This document shows, piece by piece, positions 17,474 to 25,629 of a stretch of DNA of 64,000 bases (positions are counted from its first letter, which is position 1; every line of letters starts with the position of its first letter). The notes under the pieces were generated by a model that worked only from the letters and a program-made list of their open reading frames with translations, searched no databases and had not been told where the DNA came from. Both the position numbers and the translations under genes were made by a program. Location of the stretch: NCBI RefSeq assembly GCF_006335015.1, contig NZ_VDGT01000008.1:124001-188000 (forward strand), read 5' to 3'. This DNA is from Streptomyces sedi. GTDB lineage: Bacteria; Actinomycetota; Actinomycetes; Streptomycetales; Streptomycetaceae.

Positions 17474-18490
17474 ATGAGGTACATCGTGATCGGAGCGGGC
17501 GCCGTCGGCGGCGCCATCGGCGGACGGCTGGCGCAGAGCGGAAACCAGGTGGTGCTGGTCGCCCGGGGGGCGCACGCGCAGGCGTTGCGCGCCGACGGCC
17601 TGCGCCTCGACACCCCCGACGAGTCCCTTCGGCTGTCGGTGCCGGTGGCCGAGACCCCCGAGGAGGTCGAACTCACCCCGGACGACGTGCTGTTGCTGGC
17701 CGTCAAGGTCCAGGACAGCGTCGCCGCGCTCGACGCCTGGGCCGGACGCCCGGTCGCCGGCGGCTCCACGGCGGGCGAAAGCCTCCCGCTGCTCTGCGTG
17801 CAGAACGGCGTGGCCGGCGACGAGCTGGCGCTGCGCCGCTTCCGCCGCGTGTACGCGGTCTGTCTCTGGCTGCCCGCCCAGTACCTCACCCCCGGACGGG
17901 TGGTCGCGCCCTGCGCCCCGCTCACCGGGATGCTCCACCTCGGCGACCACCCCGCGCGCGCCGACGGCACGCTGGACGAGGCGACGCTGCGGCCCATCGC
18001 CGACGACCTCGAACGTGCCCGCTTTCTCGCGCCGCTGGTGCCGGACGTCGCCCGCTGGAAGTACGCCAAGCTGCTGGGCAACCTCGCCAACGCGCTGGAG
18101 GCGCTGTGCGGCCCGATGGCCGACGACCCCCGGGTGGCCGAGGTCTACGGCCGGGTCCGCGCGGAGGGCGAGGCGGTGCTGCGCGCGGCCGGCATCGCCT
18201 GGACGAGCCCCGAGGAGGAAGAGGCGCTGCGCGCCGACCGGATGACGATGCGCCCGGTCGCGGACGCGGAGACCGGCGGCAACTCCTCCTGGCAGAGCCT
18301 GCGTCGAGGCACCGGATCCATCGAGGCGGACTATCTCAACGGCGAGATCGTGCTCCTCGGACGGCGCCACGGGGTGGCCACGCCGTGGAACGAGACACTC
18401 CAGCGCCTCGCCAACCACGCGGCGGCCGAGGGCCACGCCCCCGGCTCCCTCCCCGTCGACTCCCTGACCCGCGCGGTCCACGACGGCTGA
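17474..18490 (+). CDS. 2-dehydropantoate 2-reductase (ApbA/PanE family)
   Basis: The family reduces ketopantoate to pantoate with NADPH in coenzyme A synthesis, though many paralogues act on other 2-oxo acids. ATG 17474 gives an N-terminus that begins with the dinucleotide motif GAGAVGGAIGG (residues 7-17). The catalytic-domain lysine region RWKYAKLLGNLANAL (about 193-207) matches the PanE signature around its active-site Lys. Length 338 is somewhat above PanE's usual 300. No pan genes are nearby, so the substrate is uncertain. Confidence 0.85.
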   Translation: MRYIVIGAGAVGGAIGGRLAQSGNQVVLVARGAHAQALRADGLRLDTPDESLRLSVPVAETPEEVELTPDDVLLLAVKVQDSVAALDAWAGRPVAGGSTAGESLPLLCVQNGVAGDELALRRFRRVYAVCLWLPAQYLTPGRVVAPCAPLTGMLHLGDHPARADGTLDEATLRPIADDLERARFLAPLVPDVARWKYAKLLGNLANALEALCGPMADDPRVAEVYGRVRAEGEAVLRAAGIAWTSPEEEEALRADRMTMRPVADAETGGNSSWQSLRRGTGSIEADYLNGEIVLLGRRHGVATPWNETLQRLANHAAAEGHAPGSLPVDSLTRAVHDG

Positions 18491-18495
18491 CCCCA

Positions 18496-18650
18496 ACACA
18501 CCCCGCGGTTCCCCGCGCGAGCAACCGCCCACCGACCCGCGGACGATGACCCCGCCAGGACGAAAGGGGGCGCGGGGAACCGCACGAGCAACCCCCCACC
18601 GACCCGCGGACGACCACCCACCCAAACCCCCCAGGACGGTGGTCGCCCCC
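18496..18650. repeat. Dispersed palindromic repeat, copy B (opposite orientation)
   Basis: GCGGTTCCCCGCGC at 18505-18518 pairs with GCGCGGGGAACCGC at 18570-18583, and the flanks (GAGCAACC, CGACCACCCACCC) are the reverse complement of those in copies A and C. It lies between two convergent genes and probably ends both transcripts. Confidence 0.75.
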
Positions 18651-18676
18651 GCCCCGCCACCCCGCCCCCGCCACCC

Positions 18677-21600
18677 CTACTCCGCCTCCCTGAAAGCATG
18701 CGGCGCCACCCCCGTCAGCCGGCGGAAGACCCGGCTGAAGTAGGCCCGGTCGTGGAAGCCCACCGCCCGTGCCACCGTCTGCACGCTGTCGTCGCTCCCG
18801 GCCAACCGCTCCTTCGCGCGTTGGATGCGCAGCCGCGTCAGGTACTCCCAGAGCGTCAGCCCCAGTTCGCGGTGGAAGAGCCGCCCCAGGTGGTCCTCGC
18901 TGACCCCCGCCGCCTGGGCGACCTGCCAGCGGGAGAAGCGGTGCCGGTAGTGCTGTTCCAGATAGGCCAGCGCGTACCGCACGGGCGCCACCGCCCGTTG
19001 CGCCGCCGGGTCCTCGCGTTCCAGCATCAGCGCGAGCAGCCGCGCGGTCTCCTCCTCGGTGAGGATGTCCCGGCCGAGCAGCAGCAGCGCGGGGTGCGGC
19101 TCGGCCCGCCGGGCGTCGGCGACCGTGAAGCCGCGGTCGCTCAGCAGCAACGCCGGCACGCCGGGCAGCCGTTCGACCAGGTCGAGGCCGGCCATGTCGG
19201 GCAGCGCGCGTTCGACCACCACCAGCCCCGGCGCCTCGTCGGCGAGCAGCGCCAACGCGCCGGCGCCGTCCGCGGCGGCCCGCACCGGCCGCCCGGGCAG
19301 GGCGTCCGTCAGCGCAGTCCTGGCGCGTTCCCTGCGCTCCGCCGAACCGTCCACGATCAGCACCGACTTGGCAAGCTCCGTGGGCCGCAGCGCGTGCAGC
19401 GCCTGGTGCAGGTCGTCGCCGCCGAGCCGGCCGTAGAGCAGGAACGGCGTGTGCCGCAGCGCCGGGTGGTCGTGTAAGCGGCGCGCGGTCGCCCACAGCC
19501 GTGCGGCGCCCGGCGCCTCGGCGTCCCAGACCACGGCGGCGGGGGCCGGCGGGCCGAGGAGCGAGGCCAGTTCCTCGTCCGGGTCGGGCACCCGTGGCAC
19601 CAGCCGGTGGCGGCGGGCCAACGCGACGCCCTCCGGCGGGAGTTGCTCCCGGTCGACGGCGAGCAGCAGCAGTTCGTTCCCCGCCGCCGGCTGTCCGGGC
19701 TGCCCGGACGCGTCGGCCGGGGTCGGCAACGGGAGCGTGAGCCGGAACCCCGCGCGCCCGCGCACGCGGTCCACGCTCACCGAGCCGCCGTGCAGCACCG
19801 CGAGCCGGCGCGCGATCGCCAGCCCGAGCCGGGTGCCGCGCGCCCCGCTGGCGAACGGTTGGAAGAGACGCTCCTCCTCGCCCTCAGCGACGGTCAGCCC
19901 GGGTCGGCCCACCCGCACGTCCAGTTGGCGCGGCCCGGTGCGCGCGGTCAGTCCGAGCCCGGGGCCCGCCGCCGCGACCAGCAGGTTCAGCACGATCTGG
20001 GTGAGCCGCCCCTCGTCGGCCCGCACCACGGGCAGCCGGGGCGGCAGCCGAAGGTCCTCGGGGCGCCCACCGGCTATTCGAAACGTTTCACTGAGAATCC
20101 GCAGCGGGTCCACCAGTTGGCGCGAGAGGTCCAGCGCGTCGATCTCGGAACGCGACAGGTCCAACAGGTCGTCGATCAGCCGCAGCAGCCGATGGGCGTG
20201 CTCGTGCGCCGGCGCGCCCGCCGGCGTGTGCCGCAGGACCGCCTCGACGGGGGAACGCAGCTCGTCCGTCGCGTTGTCCAGCAGCCGGGTCTTGAAGCGG
20301 CTGGCGCGCTCCGCCGCGTCCCGCGCGCCCCGCACCTCGGTGAAGAGCCGCACGCCCTTCAACGCCGCGCTGACATGGTCGCCCAACGCCCGGTACAGCG
20401 CGCCGGAACCCTCGCCGTGGCGCCGGCCGGCCGCGCTCTCGAAGACCGCGTAGCCCAGCTGCTCCTCGCCGATGTGCAGCGGCTCCAACACCGCCGTGAA
20501 GCCCCCGCGTTCCGGCAGCATCTCCGCCAGCGGCGGGGCCGCCGGCGCCGCCGGCTCGCGCAGCGCCAGCCGGAAACCCGGCACGCCAAGCCCCGGCAGA
20601 TGCCGCTCCAACGCCCGCCGCAGCCCGGCGGTGTCGGTCACCGTCGTCAACGTCGTCGCCAACTCCCGGAGCCGCGTCGCCTGTTGCTCGTCCGTCCAGC
20701 GCTCGTACTCCAGCAGCCGCCGCGACTTCTCCGCCACCAGCAGCCGCGCCTGGCCCACCAGCCGCTCCAGCCGCGCCGGGTCCTCGTCCGGCAGGGAACG
20801 CAGACCCAGCAGCGCCCGGTCCCAGGCCGCCGCGTCCTCGTGGCCGCGCATCCCGGTGGCGAGCCGCCGCTCCAGCCGCCGGAGGAAGTCGCCCCCGTTC
20901 CCGCCCACCCCCGCCAGCAACTCCGCGTCCAGCGGCGCCCGTTCCGCCGCGTCCCCCGGCGCGCCGGCCGCCGGCGCGTCGTCGAACTGGGTGGTCAGCG
21001 GCGAGTGGCAGCCGCACGAACGGCGGACGATCAACGTGCCGGAGACCACCCGCCGCGCCGGCGGCGCCGTGCCGCGCAGCCGCGCCAGCAGCGTCTCGAC
21101 GGCCAACCCGCCCAACTCGCCGAACGGCAGCGCCACCGACGTCAGCGGCGGGTCGCTCACCCGCGCCTCCACCGAGTCGTTGAAGCTGATCAACGCCACG
21201 TCGTCCGGCACCCGCACCCCGTGCTCCGTGAGGAACCGCAGCGCGTCGGCCGCCAGCGCGTCGCTGCACGCCACCACGGCGTCGAAGTCCCGACCCGGCC
21301 GCAGCCCCCGCACTTCGATCAGCACCCGCATCGCCGCCGCCCCGGCGCCCGCCGCGTAGTCCAACGAGGCCGCCGTCAGCGCACGGTCCAGCGGCAGCCG
21401 GTGGCGGCGCAGCGCCTCGGTGTAGGCGCGCGCCCGGTCCAACGCCACCGGGTTGGTCAACGGCCCCCGGATGCAGGCCAGTCGGCGCCGCCCGTGGTCG
21501 GTCACCAGATGGCCGACGGCCTTCCGCATCCCCGCGTGGCTGTCGAGCAGCAGCGTCTCGTGCTCGCCCAGCGCCCGGTTGAGGCTCACCACCGGCAACC

Positions 21601-21919
21601 CGGCCAGCTGCCGCACCAGCCGCGAGGCCCGGTCCCCGGCCGTCGGCAGGCCGAGCGTCGAGGTCCAGCAGATCACCCCGTCCAGCCCCGCGGTGCCGAC
21701 GAGTTCGTAGAGCGCGTTGCGCGGGGCGCCCTCGGCGCGTACCGCGTCGCCGGGTAACGCCACCAGGCTCGCGCCGTGGCGCTCGGCCGCGCGCCGCACG
21801 CCGGCCCAGAGCGTGGCCCCGACCCCCAGATGGATGTTGGCCGTCACCAGGCCGATCACCGGCCCCTGGGTCCTGGGCGGCCCGGCCGGCCGGGCCACCC
21901 CGAGTCCGCGTACCACCAT
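18677..21919 (-). CDS. Hybrid AraC-type regulator: LacI-like sugar-binding, kinase-like, receiver-like and AraC DNA-binding domains
   Basis: ATG 21919 is chosen because GAGGAACGAGG lies just upstream; TTG 21952 is in frame but weaker. The 1080-residue protein has a LacI/periplasmic-type sensor (about 20-300, ending RRSCGC), a helical and GAF-like linker (about 330-530), a HisKA/HATPase-like region (about 540-735), a receiver-like domain (about 851-960) and an AraC/XylS DNA-binding domain (about 980-1080). The phospho-acceptor His is replaced by Asp552 (TDELRSP), the HATPase G-boxes are eroded, and the receiver Asp is Glu903. So it likely acts as a one-piece, phosphorylation-independent sugar sensor in the cytoplasm. 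TTA codons at 21755-21757 and 19475-19477 suggest bldA control. The adjacent pectate lyase is the probable target. Confidence 0.88.
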   Translation of the reverse strand: MVVRGLGVARPAGPPRTQGPVIGLVTANIHLGVGATLWAGVRRAAERHGASLVALPGDAVRAEGAPRNALYELVGTAGLDGVICWTSTLGLPTAGDRASRLVRQLAGLPVVSLNRALGEHETLLLDSHAGMRKAVGHLVTDHGRRRLACIRGPLTNPVALDRARAYTEALRRHRLPLDRALTAASLDYAAGAGAAAMRVLIEVRGLRPGRDFDAVVACSDALAADALRFLTEHGVRVPDDVALISFNDSVEARVSDPPLTSVALPFGELGGLAVETLLARLRGTAPPARRVVSGTLIVRRSCGCHSPLTTQFDDAPAAGAPGDAAERAPLDAELLAGVGGNGGDFLRRLERRLATGMRGHEDAAAWDRALLGLRSLPDEDPARLERLVGQARLLVAEKSRRLLEYERWTDEQQATRLRELATTLTTVTDTAGLRRALERHLPGLGVPGFRLALREPAAPAAPPLAEMLPERGGFTAVLEPLHIGEEQLGYAVFESAAGRRHGEGSGALYRALGDHVSAALKGVRLFTEVRGARDAAERASRFKTRLLDNATDELRSPVEAVLRHTPAGAPAHEHAHRLLRLIDDLLDLSRSEIDALDLSRQLVDPLRILSETFRIAGGRPEDLRLPPRLPVVRADEGRLTQIVLNLLVAAAGPGLGLTARTGPRQLDVRVGRPGLTVAEGEEERLFQPFASGARGTRLGLAIARRLAVLHGGSVSVDRVRGRAGFRLTLPLPTPADASGQPGQPAAGNELLLLAVDREQLPPEGVALARRHRLVPRVPDPDEELASLLGPPAPAAVVWDAEAPGAARLWATARRLHDHPALRHTPFLLYGRLGGDDLHQALHALRPTELAKSVLIVDGSAERRERARTALTDALPGRPVRAAADGAGALALLADEAPGLVVVERALPDMAGLDLVERLPGVPALLLSDRGFTVADARRAEPHPALLLLGRDILTEEETARLLALMLEREDPAAQRAVAPVRYALAYLEQHYRHRFSRWQVAQAAGVSEDHLGRLFHRELGLTLWEYLTRLRIQRAKERLAGSDDSVQTVARAVGFHDRAYFSRVFRRLTGVAPHAFREAE

Positions 21920-21944
21920 GGCGACCGCCTCGTTCCTCGGCAAC

Positions 21945-21979
21945 GCTGGCAACGTTGGCGACGCAAGGCGCTGGCAACG
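21945..21979 (-). promoter_or_regulatory. Two direct repeats upstream of the hybrid regulator, candidate autoregulatory site
   Basis: GCTGGCAACG occurs at 21945-21954 and again at 21970-21979 (plus strand), 25 bp apart, 26-61 bp before the regulator start. Tandem direct repeats at this spacing are typical AraC-family sites. The same 10-mer is found upstream of the pectate lyase. Confidence 0.5.
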
Positions 21980-22141
21980 CGTGGCGCGCGCCGCGCGGCG
22001 CGCCGCGGTGCCCTCGGCGGCGCCGCCGAGGTGCGAGGACGATAGCGCCGCCCGAGCACGCCGACAAGGCCGGCGTCACGGCCCGCCTCCACGGCGGAAC
22101 GCGCGACACCGGCCCGTCGGCGAGACCCGGGGACCGCCCGG

Positions 22142-23113
22142 TTACAGCTGGCCCACCCCGGCGCCGCCCGTCACGATCGACTTGACGTCGGCGGCCGGGT
22201 CGGGCGTGTAGCTGTAGGGGATGCCGGACACCGAACCGCCGGCCTCCCCCTCACCCGAGTCGACGAAGTGGTTGTCCCTGGCCTCGATGGAGCCGGGACC
22301 CGAGTCGGCCTCTCCCAGGTGGAAGGGGTCGTCGGTGTTCTCGAAGTAGTTCGCCTCCACCAGCACCCCGGCGTCCTCGGTCGAGGCGACGCCGTAGCTG
22401 CCGATGTCGTTGTAGTAGTTGTTGTACACGTGCACCGGGTCGCCGAAGCGGACGCGCGGGTTGCGCTGGTTGACGCCGTCGAACCAGTTGTGGTGGTACG
22501 TGACGTTCAACTTCCCGATGTCCTCGCCGCCGTTGCCGTCGTCGTGGCCCAGCAGCATGTTCTTGTCGGAGTCGTAGGTGTGGTTCCACGACACCGTGAT
22601 GTCGGTCGACGCGCGCTTGATGTCCAGCGCGCCGTCGCTCGGGTTGGTGAAGTCGTTGTGGTCGATCCAGACGTTGGTGCTGTACTGGACGTTGATGCCG
22701 TCGTCGTTGGAGTCGGCGAAGACCAGGTTCTGCACGATGACGTTGTCGGCGTCGGCGATGTTCAGACCGCCGCCCTGGATCGTGGCGCCAGAACCGGCGC
22801 CCACGATCGACTTGTCGGAGGAGACCCGGACCATCTCGTCCACCGAGATGGTGCCGTTGACCTCGATCTCCAGCGGGCCGTCGCTGTCGGCGGCCTCGAT
22901 CAGCTCGTCGGCCGAGGAGACCGAGACGGTCTCACCGCCGGCGCCGCCGGTGGCCCCGGCGCCGAAGCCGGTGGGGGAGCCGACCGCCAGTGGGGCGGCG
23001 TCGGCGGGCTCCGAGGCGGAGCCGGTGGCCGCGGTCAGACCCGCGACGGTGGTGACGGCGGCCGTCACCGCGACAGCACTGGCCAGCTTGAATCGTGCGC
23101 TCGTCCTGCGCAT
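22142..23113 (-). CDS. Secreted pectate lyase (polysaccharide lyase family 1)
   Basis: Cleaves polygalacturonate by beta-elimination outside the cell. The 323-residue precursor has an N-terminal signal peptide (basic MRRTSARFK, hydrophobic stretch to about residue 33, Ala-rich cleavage region), then the parallel beta-helix. Family motifs are clear: NVWIDHNDF (about 147-155), the substrate and calcium region DGALDIKRAS, and RNPRVRFGDPVHVYNNYY (about 220-237) that carries the catalytic Arg. GGAGAG precedes the ATG. It is monocistronic and transcribed toward the sugar-sensing AraC hybrid regulator, which likely controls it. Confidence 0.93.
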   Translation of the reverse strand: MRRTSARFKLASAVAVTAAVTTVAGLTAATGSASEPADAAPLAVGSPTGFGAGATGGAGGETVSVSSADELIEAADSDGPLEIEVNGTISVDEMVRVSSDKSIVGAGSGATIQGGGLNIADADNVIVQNLVFADSNDDGINVQYSTNVWIDHNDFTNPSDGALDIKRASTDITVSWNHTYDSDKNMLLGHDDGNGGEDIGKLNVTYHHNWFDGVNQRNPRVRFGDPVHVYNNYYNDIGSYGVASTEDAGVLVEANYFENTDDPFHLGEADSGPGSIEARDNHFVDSGEGEAGGSVSGIPYSYTPDPAADVKSIVTGGAGVGQL

Positions 23114-23164
23114 GAGACTCTCCGTCCGTGTGGGGGGTTCACAAGGGAGAAACCGTGCCGCGCG

Positions 23165-23203
23165 GCTGGCAACGCCACGATGCTAGGACGGGCGCTGTGG
23201 ACG
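23165..23203 (-). promoter_or_regulatory. Candidate binding site of the hybrid regulator upstream of the pectate lyase
   Basis: GCTGGCAACG at 23165-23174 matches exactly the two repeats before the regulator gene, 52-61 bp before the lyase start. A weaker copy, GCTGTGGACG, follows at 23194-23203. Further upstream (about 23234-23275) GTTGCCGGCG is repeated almost three times in tandem. Confidence 0.45.
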
Positions 23204-23318
23204 ATGACGGGGGACGTGTGGACTATCGCGATCGCCGCCGGTTGCCGGCGGTTGCCGGCGGTCGCCGGCGGTGGGCCGTCGAGGGGCGATTGTCAGTGGT
23301 GGGGTCCACACTGGTCGC

Positions 23319-23531
23319 ATGTGCCGCAGTATCAAGACGCTCCGTCCCCCGGCCACGCCCGAGGTCACCGACGACGACATGCGCGCAGCAGCGCTTCAGT
23401 ACGTGCGGAAGGTCAGCGGTTTCCGCGCGCCCGCCGCGCACAACCGTGAGGTCTTCGACCAGGCGGTCGACGACATCACGGCCGCGACCGCGCACCTCCT
23501 CGCGCACCTGGAGGTCCGCGGCCGGAAGTAG
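23319..23531 (+). CDS. DUF2277 family protein
   Basis: A 70-residue protein starting MCRSIKTLRPP at ATG 23319, the usual start of this family, ending in a helix with HLEVRGRK. The conserved core is the early Cys-Arg-Ser-Ile plus the segment ALQYVRKVSGF. Members are small, soluble and uncharacterised. A longer in-frame start at 23271 adds residues not seen in the family. It stands alone on the plus strand, followed by the repeat block. Confidence 0.88.
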   Translation: MCRSIKTLRPPATPEVTDDDMRAAALQYVRKVSGFRAPAAHNREVFDQAVDDITAATAHLLAHLEVRGRK

Positions 23532-23544
23532 GGGCGTGCGTGGC

Positions 23545-23895
23545 GGGTCGCAGTCGACTACGCACGTGCGTGGCTTGGGTGGGTGGTCGTCCTCGCCTCG
23601 GTGGTGGGTTGCTCGCGCAGTTCCCCGCGCCCCTTCACCGGCGGTGGGCGGCTTGGGGGCGCGGTGCGTTCCGCGGGGGGTCGCGGTCGACTACGCATGT
23701 GCGTGGCTTGGGTGGGTGGTCGTCCTCGCCTCGGTGGTGGGTTGCTCGCGCAGTTCCCCGCGCCCCTTCACCGGCGGTGGGCGGCTTGGGGGCGCGGGGA
23801 ACTGCGCGAATGCTGGGTGGCGGGGGTCGGACGACCACGGTCCTGATCGGTCGCGGTGGGTGGTCGTCCTCGCCCCGGTGGACGGTTCCCGTCAA
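23545..23895. repeat. Tandem duplication of the dispersed palindromic repeat, copies C1 and C2
   Basis: A unit of 133 bp is present twice (about 23545-23677 and 23678-23810) with nearly identical sequence, including GTCGACTACGCA, TGCGTGGCTTGGGTGGGTGG and the hairpin arm GCGCAGTTCCCCGCGCCCC (23615-23633 and 23748-23766). Only C2 keeps the perfect right arm (23789-23807); in C1 it has drifted to a non-pairing sequence. The rest to 23895 repeats the GGTGGGTGGTCGTCCTCGCC flank once more. It lies between convergent genes. Confidence 0.85.
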
Positions 23896-23898
23896 GGA

Positions 23899-25587
23899 TC
23901 ACAGCGCTGCCAGTTCCCGTTCCAGGTCGTCCAGGCCCAGGGAGCCCAGCGACAGCGCCGCCATGTGCCAGCGGCGCGCGTCGAACGTGGCGCCGGCGCG
24001 GCGCCTCGCCGCCTCGCGGCCGGCGAGCCAGGCGCGTTCGCCGAGCTTGTAGGTGATGGCCTGCCCCGGCATCCCCAGGTAGCGGACGATCTCCGACTCG
24101 GTGAACGCCGCGTCGTAGCCCGTGTGTCCCTGGAGGAACTCCGCGGCCAGCTCGGGGGTCCACCGTTCGCCTGGGTGGAAGCTCTCGCCGTCGGGGATGC
24201 GCAGCCCCAGGTGCATCCCGATGTCGATGATCACCCGGACCGAGCGCATCATCTGGGCCGAGAGATAGCCGAGTCGGTGGGCCGGGTCGGCGAGGTATCC
24301 CAGCTCGTCCATGAGGCGCTCCGCGTACAGGGCCCAGCCCTCGGTCGTGGCGCTGACGGAGCCCAACGTCGCCTGGAACATGGAGAGTTGGTCGGCGACG
24401 TGCACCCACTGGGCCAGTTGCAGATGGTGTCCCGGCACGCCCTCGTGGTACCAGGTCGAGACCAGTTGCCAGGTGGGGAAGCGGGTGGCGCCCCTGGTCG
24501 GCAGCCAGGTGCGGCCGGGGCGGCTGAAGTCCAGCGTGGGGCGCGTGTAGTAGGGCGCGGCGGCGCTGCCGGGCGGGGCGATCATGGACTCGACCCGTCG
24601 CACGGGCTCGGCCAGGTCGAAGTGGACGCCGTCGAGTTCGGTGATCGCCCGGTCCATCAGCCTCTGGAGCCAGTCGCGTATCGCCTCCACGCCGTCGACG
24701 GTCTCGCCGTGTTCCTCCAGGTGGCGCGTGGCGGCCAGCGTCGACCCGCCCGGCAGCACCCGTTCGGCGACCGCGCGCATCTCCGCGCCGACGCGGTGGA
24801 ACTCCGACCAGCCGTACGCGTAGGCGTCGTCCACGTCGAGCACGGCGCCGGTCCAGGTGCGGGCGCCCAGCAGATAGCGTGCGCGGCCCACCGCGTCGGG
24901 GGTGCCGTCGACGGCGGGGAGGTAGGTGTCGGTGAGGTAGCGGCGCAGCCGCTCCAGCGCCTCGGAGGCCGTGTCGGCGGCGCGCGTCAGCTCCTCGCGC
25001 AGCGGCTCGGGCCCTTCGGCGACCAGCGTCCGGTACCAGTCGGCGGCCAGCAGTTCGCCCTGCTGCTCGGCCATGACCCGGACCTGCCGGGGCGCGGCCG
25101 GCAGCCCGCGCGCGAGGCCGGCGTCCAGGCTCTCGGTGTAACCGGACAGCGACAACGGGACCTCGCGCAGCCGGGCGGCGAGGGCGGCCCAGTCGTCGGG
25201 GGTCTCCTTCGGGGACTGGATCAGCGTCGAACGCAGTTGGGTCACGGGGGAGAAGAGGTTGCTCACCTGGCGCAGGTGCTCGCCCGCCTCGTGGGTGTCC
25301 AGCTCGGCGGTGAGGCGTTCGCGCAGCAGTTGGGCCGCCCGTCGTTCGACGGCGGGCAGTGGTGTGCCCGCCGCCGCGTGGGCCTTCTCGGCCTCGGTCT
25401 CGGCCTCGGTCAGCCGCCCGAGGGTGGCTCGGCGGGCGTCGGCGATCGCTTCGAGCCCGTCGGGCGAGTAGTCGGGGAGCGAGGTGTCGCCGGGGCGGAT
25501 GCCGAGCGCGGAGCCGACCGCCGGGTTGAGGTCGGCCATCGTCTCGACATGGGCGTCGGCGACAGACCGAGGAGAGGGAGTCCGCAT
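23899..25587 (-). CDS. DUF885 family protein, probable zinc metallopeptidase
   Basis: A 562-residue, mostly helical protein starting at ATG 25587 (MRTPSPRSVAD) with GAGGAT just upstream. DUF885 proteins are related to M2/M32-type metallopeptidases; the zinc motif is visible as WYHEGVPGHHLQ (about residues 383-394), with a downstream Glu in TTEGWALYAE as the likely third ligand. No signal peptide, so it acts in the cytoplasm. The frame stays open far upstream, antisense to the AAA regulator, but this is a codon-bias shadow. Its start lies only 42 bp from the divergent regulator gene, so shared control is possible. Confidence 0.88.
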   Translation of the reverse strand: MRTPSPRSVADAHVETMADLNPAVGSALGIRPGDTSLPDYSPDGLEAIADARRATLGRLTEAETEAEKAHAAAGTPLPAVERRAAQLLRERLTAELDTHEAGEHLRQVSNLFSPVTQLRSTLIQSPKETPDDWAALAARLREVPLSLSGYTESLDAGLARGLPAAPRQVRVMAEQQGELLAADWYRTLVAEGPEPLREELTRAADTASEALERLRRYLTDTYLPAVDGTPDAVGRARYLLGARTWTGAVLDVDDAYAYGWSEFHRVGAEMRAVAERVLPGGSTLAATRHLEEHGETVDGVEAIRDWLQRLMDRAITELDGVHFDLAEPVRRVESMIAPPGSAAAPYYTRPTLDFSRPGRTWLPTRGATRFPTWQLVSTWYHEGVPGHHLQLAQWVHVADQLSMFQATLGSVSATTEGWALYAERLMDELGYLADPAHRLGYLSAQMMRSVRVIIDIGMHLGLRIPDGESFHPGERWTPELAAEFLQGHTGYDAAFTESEIVRYLGMPGQAITYKLGERAWLAGREAARRRAGATFDARRWHMAALSLGSLGLDDLERELAAL

Positions 25588-25629
25588 TGTGTCATCCTCA
25601 TACAACGCGGGACGCAACGGAAGGCACAA

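Noticed and set aside
22268..23449. Plus-strand frame of 393 codons opposite the pectate lyase.
   Set aside because: Val/Asp/Gly-biased shadow; the lyase on the minus strand has signal peptide and catalytic motifs.
25587..25605. TTGT and ACAA half-sites between the DUF885 and AAA regulator genes as an operator.
   Set aside because: Arms of only 4 bp are too short to support a claim.
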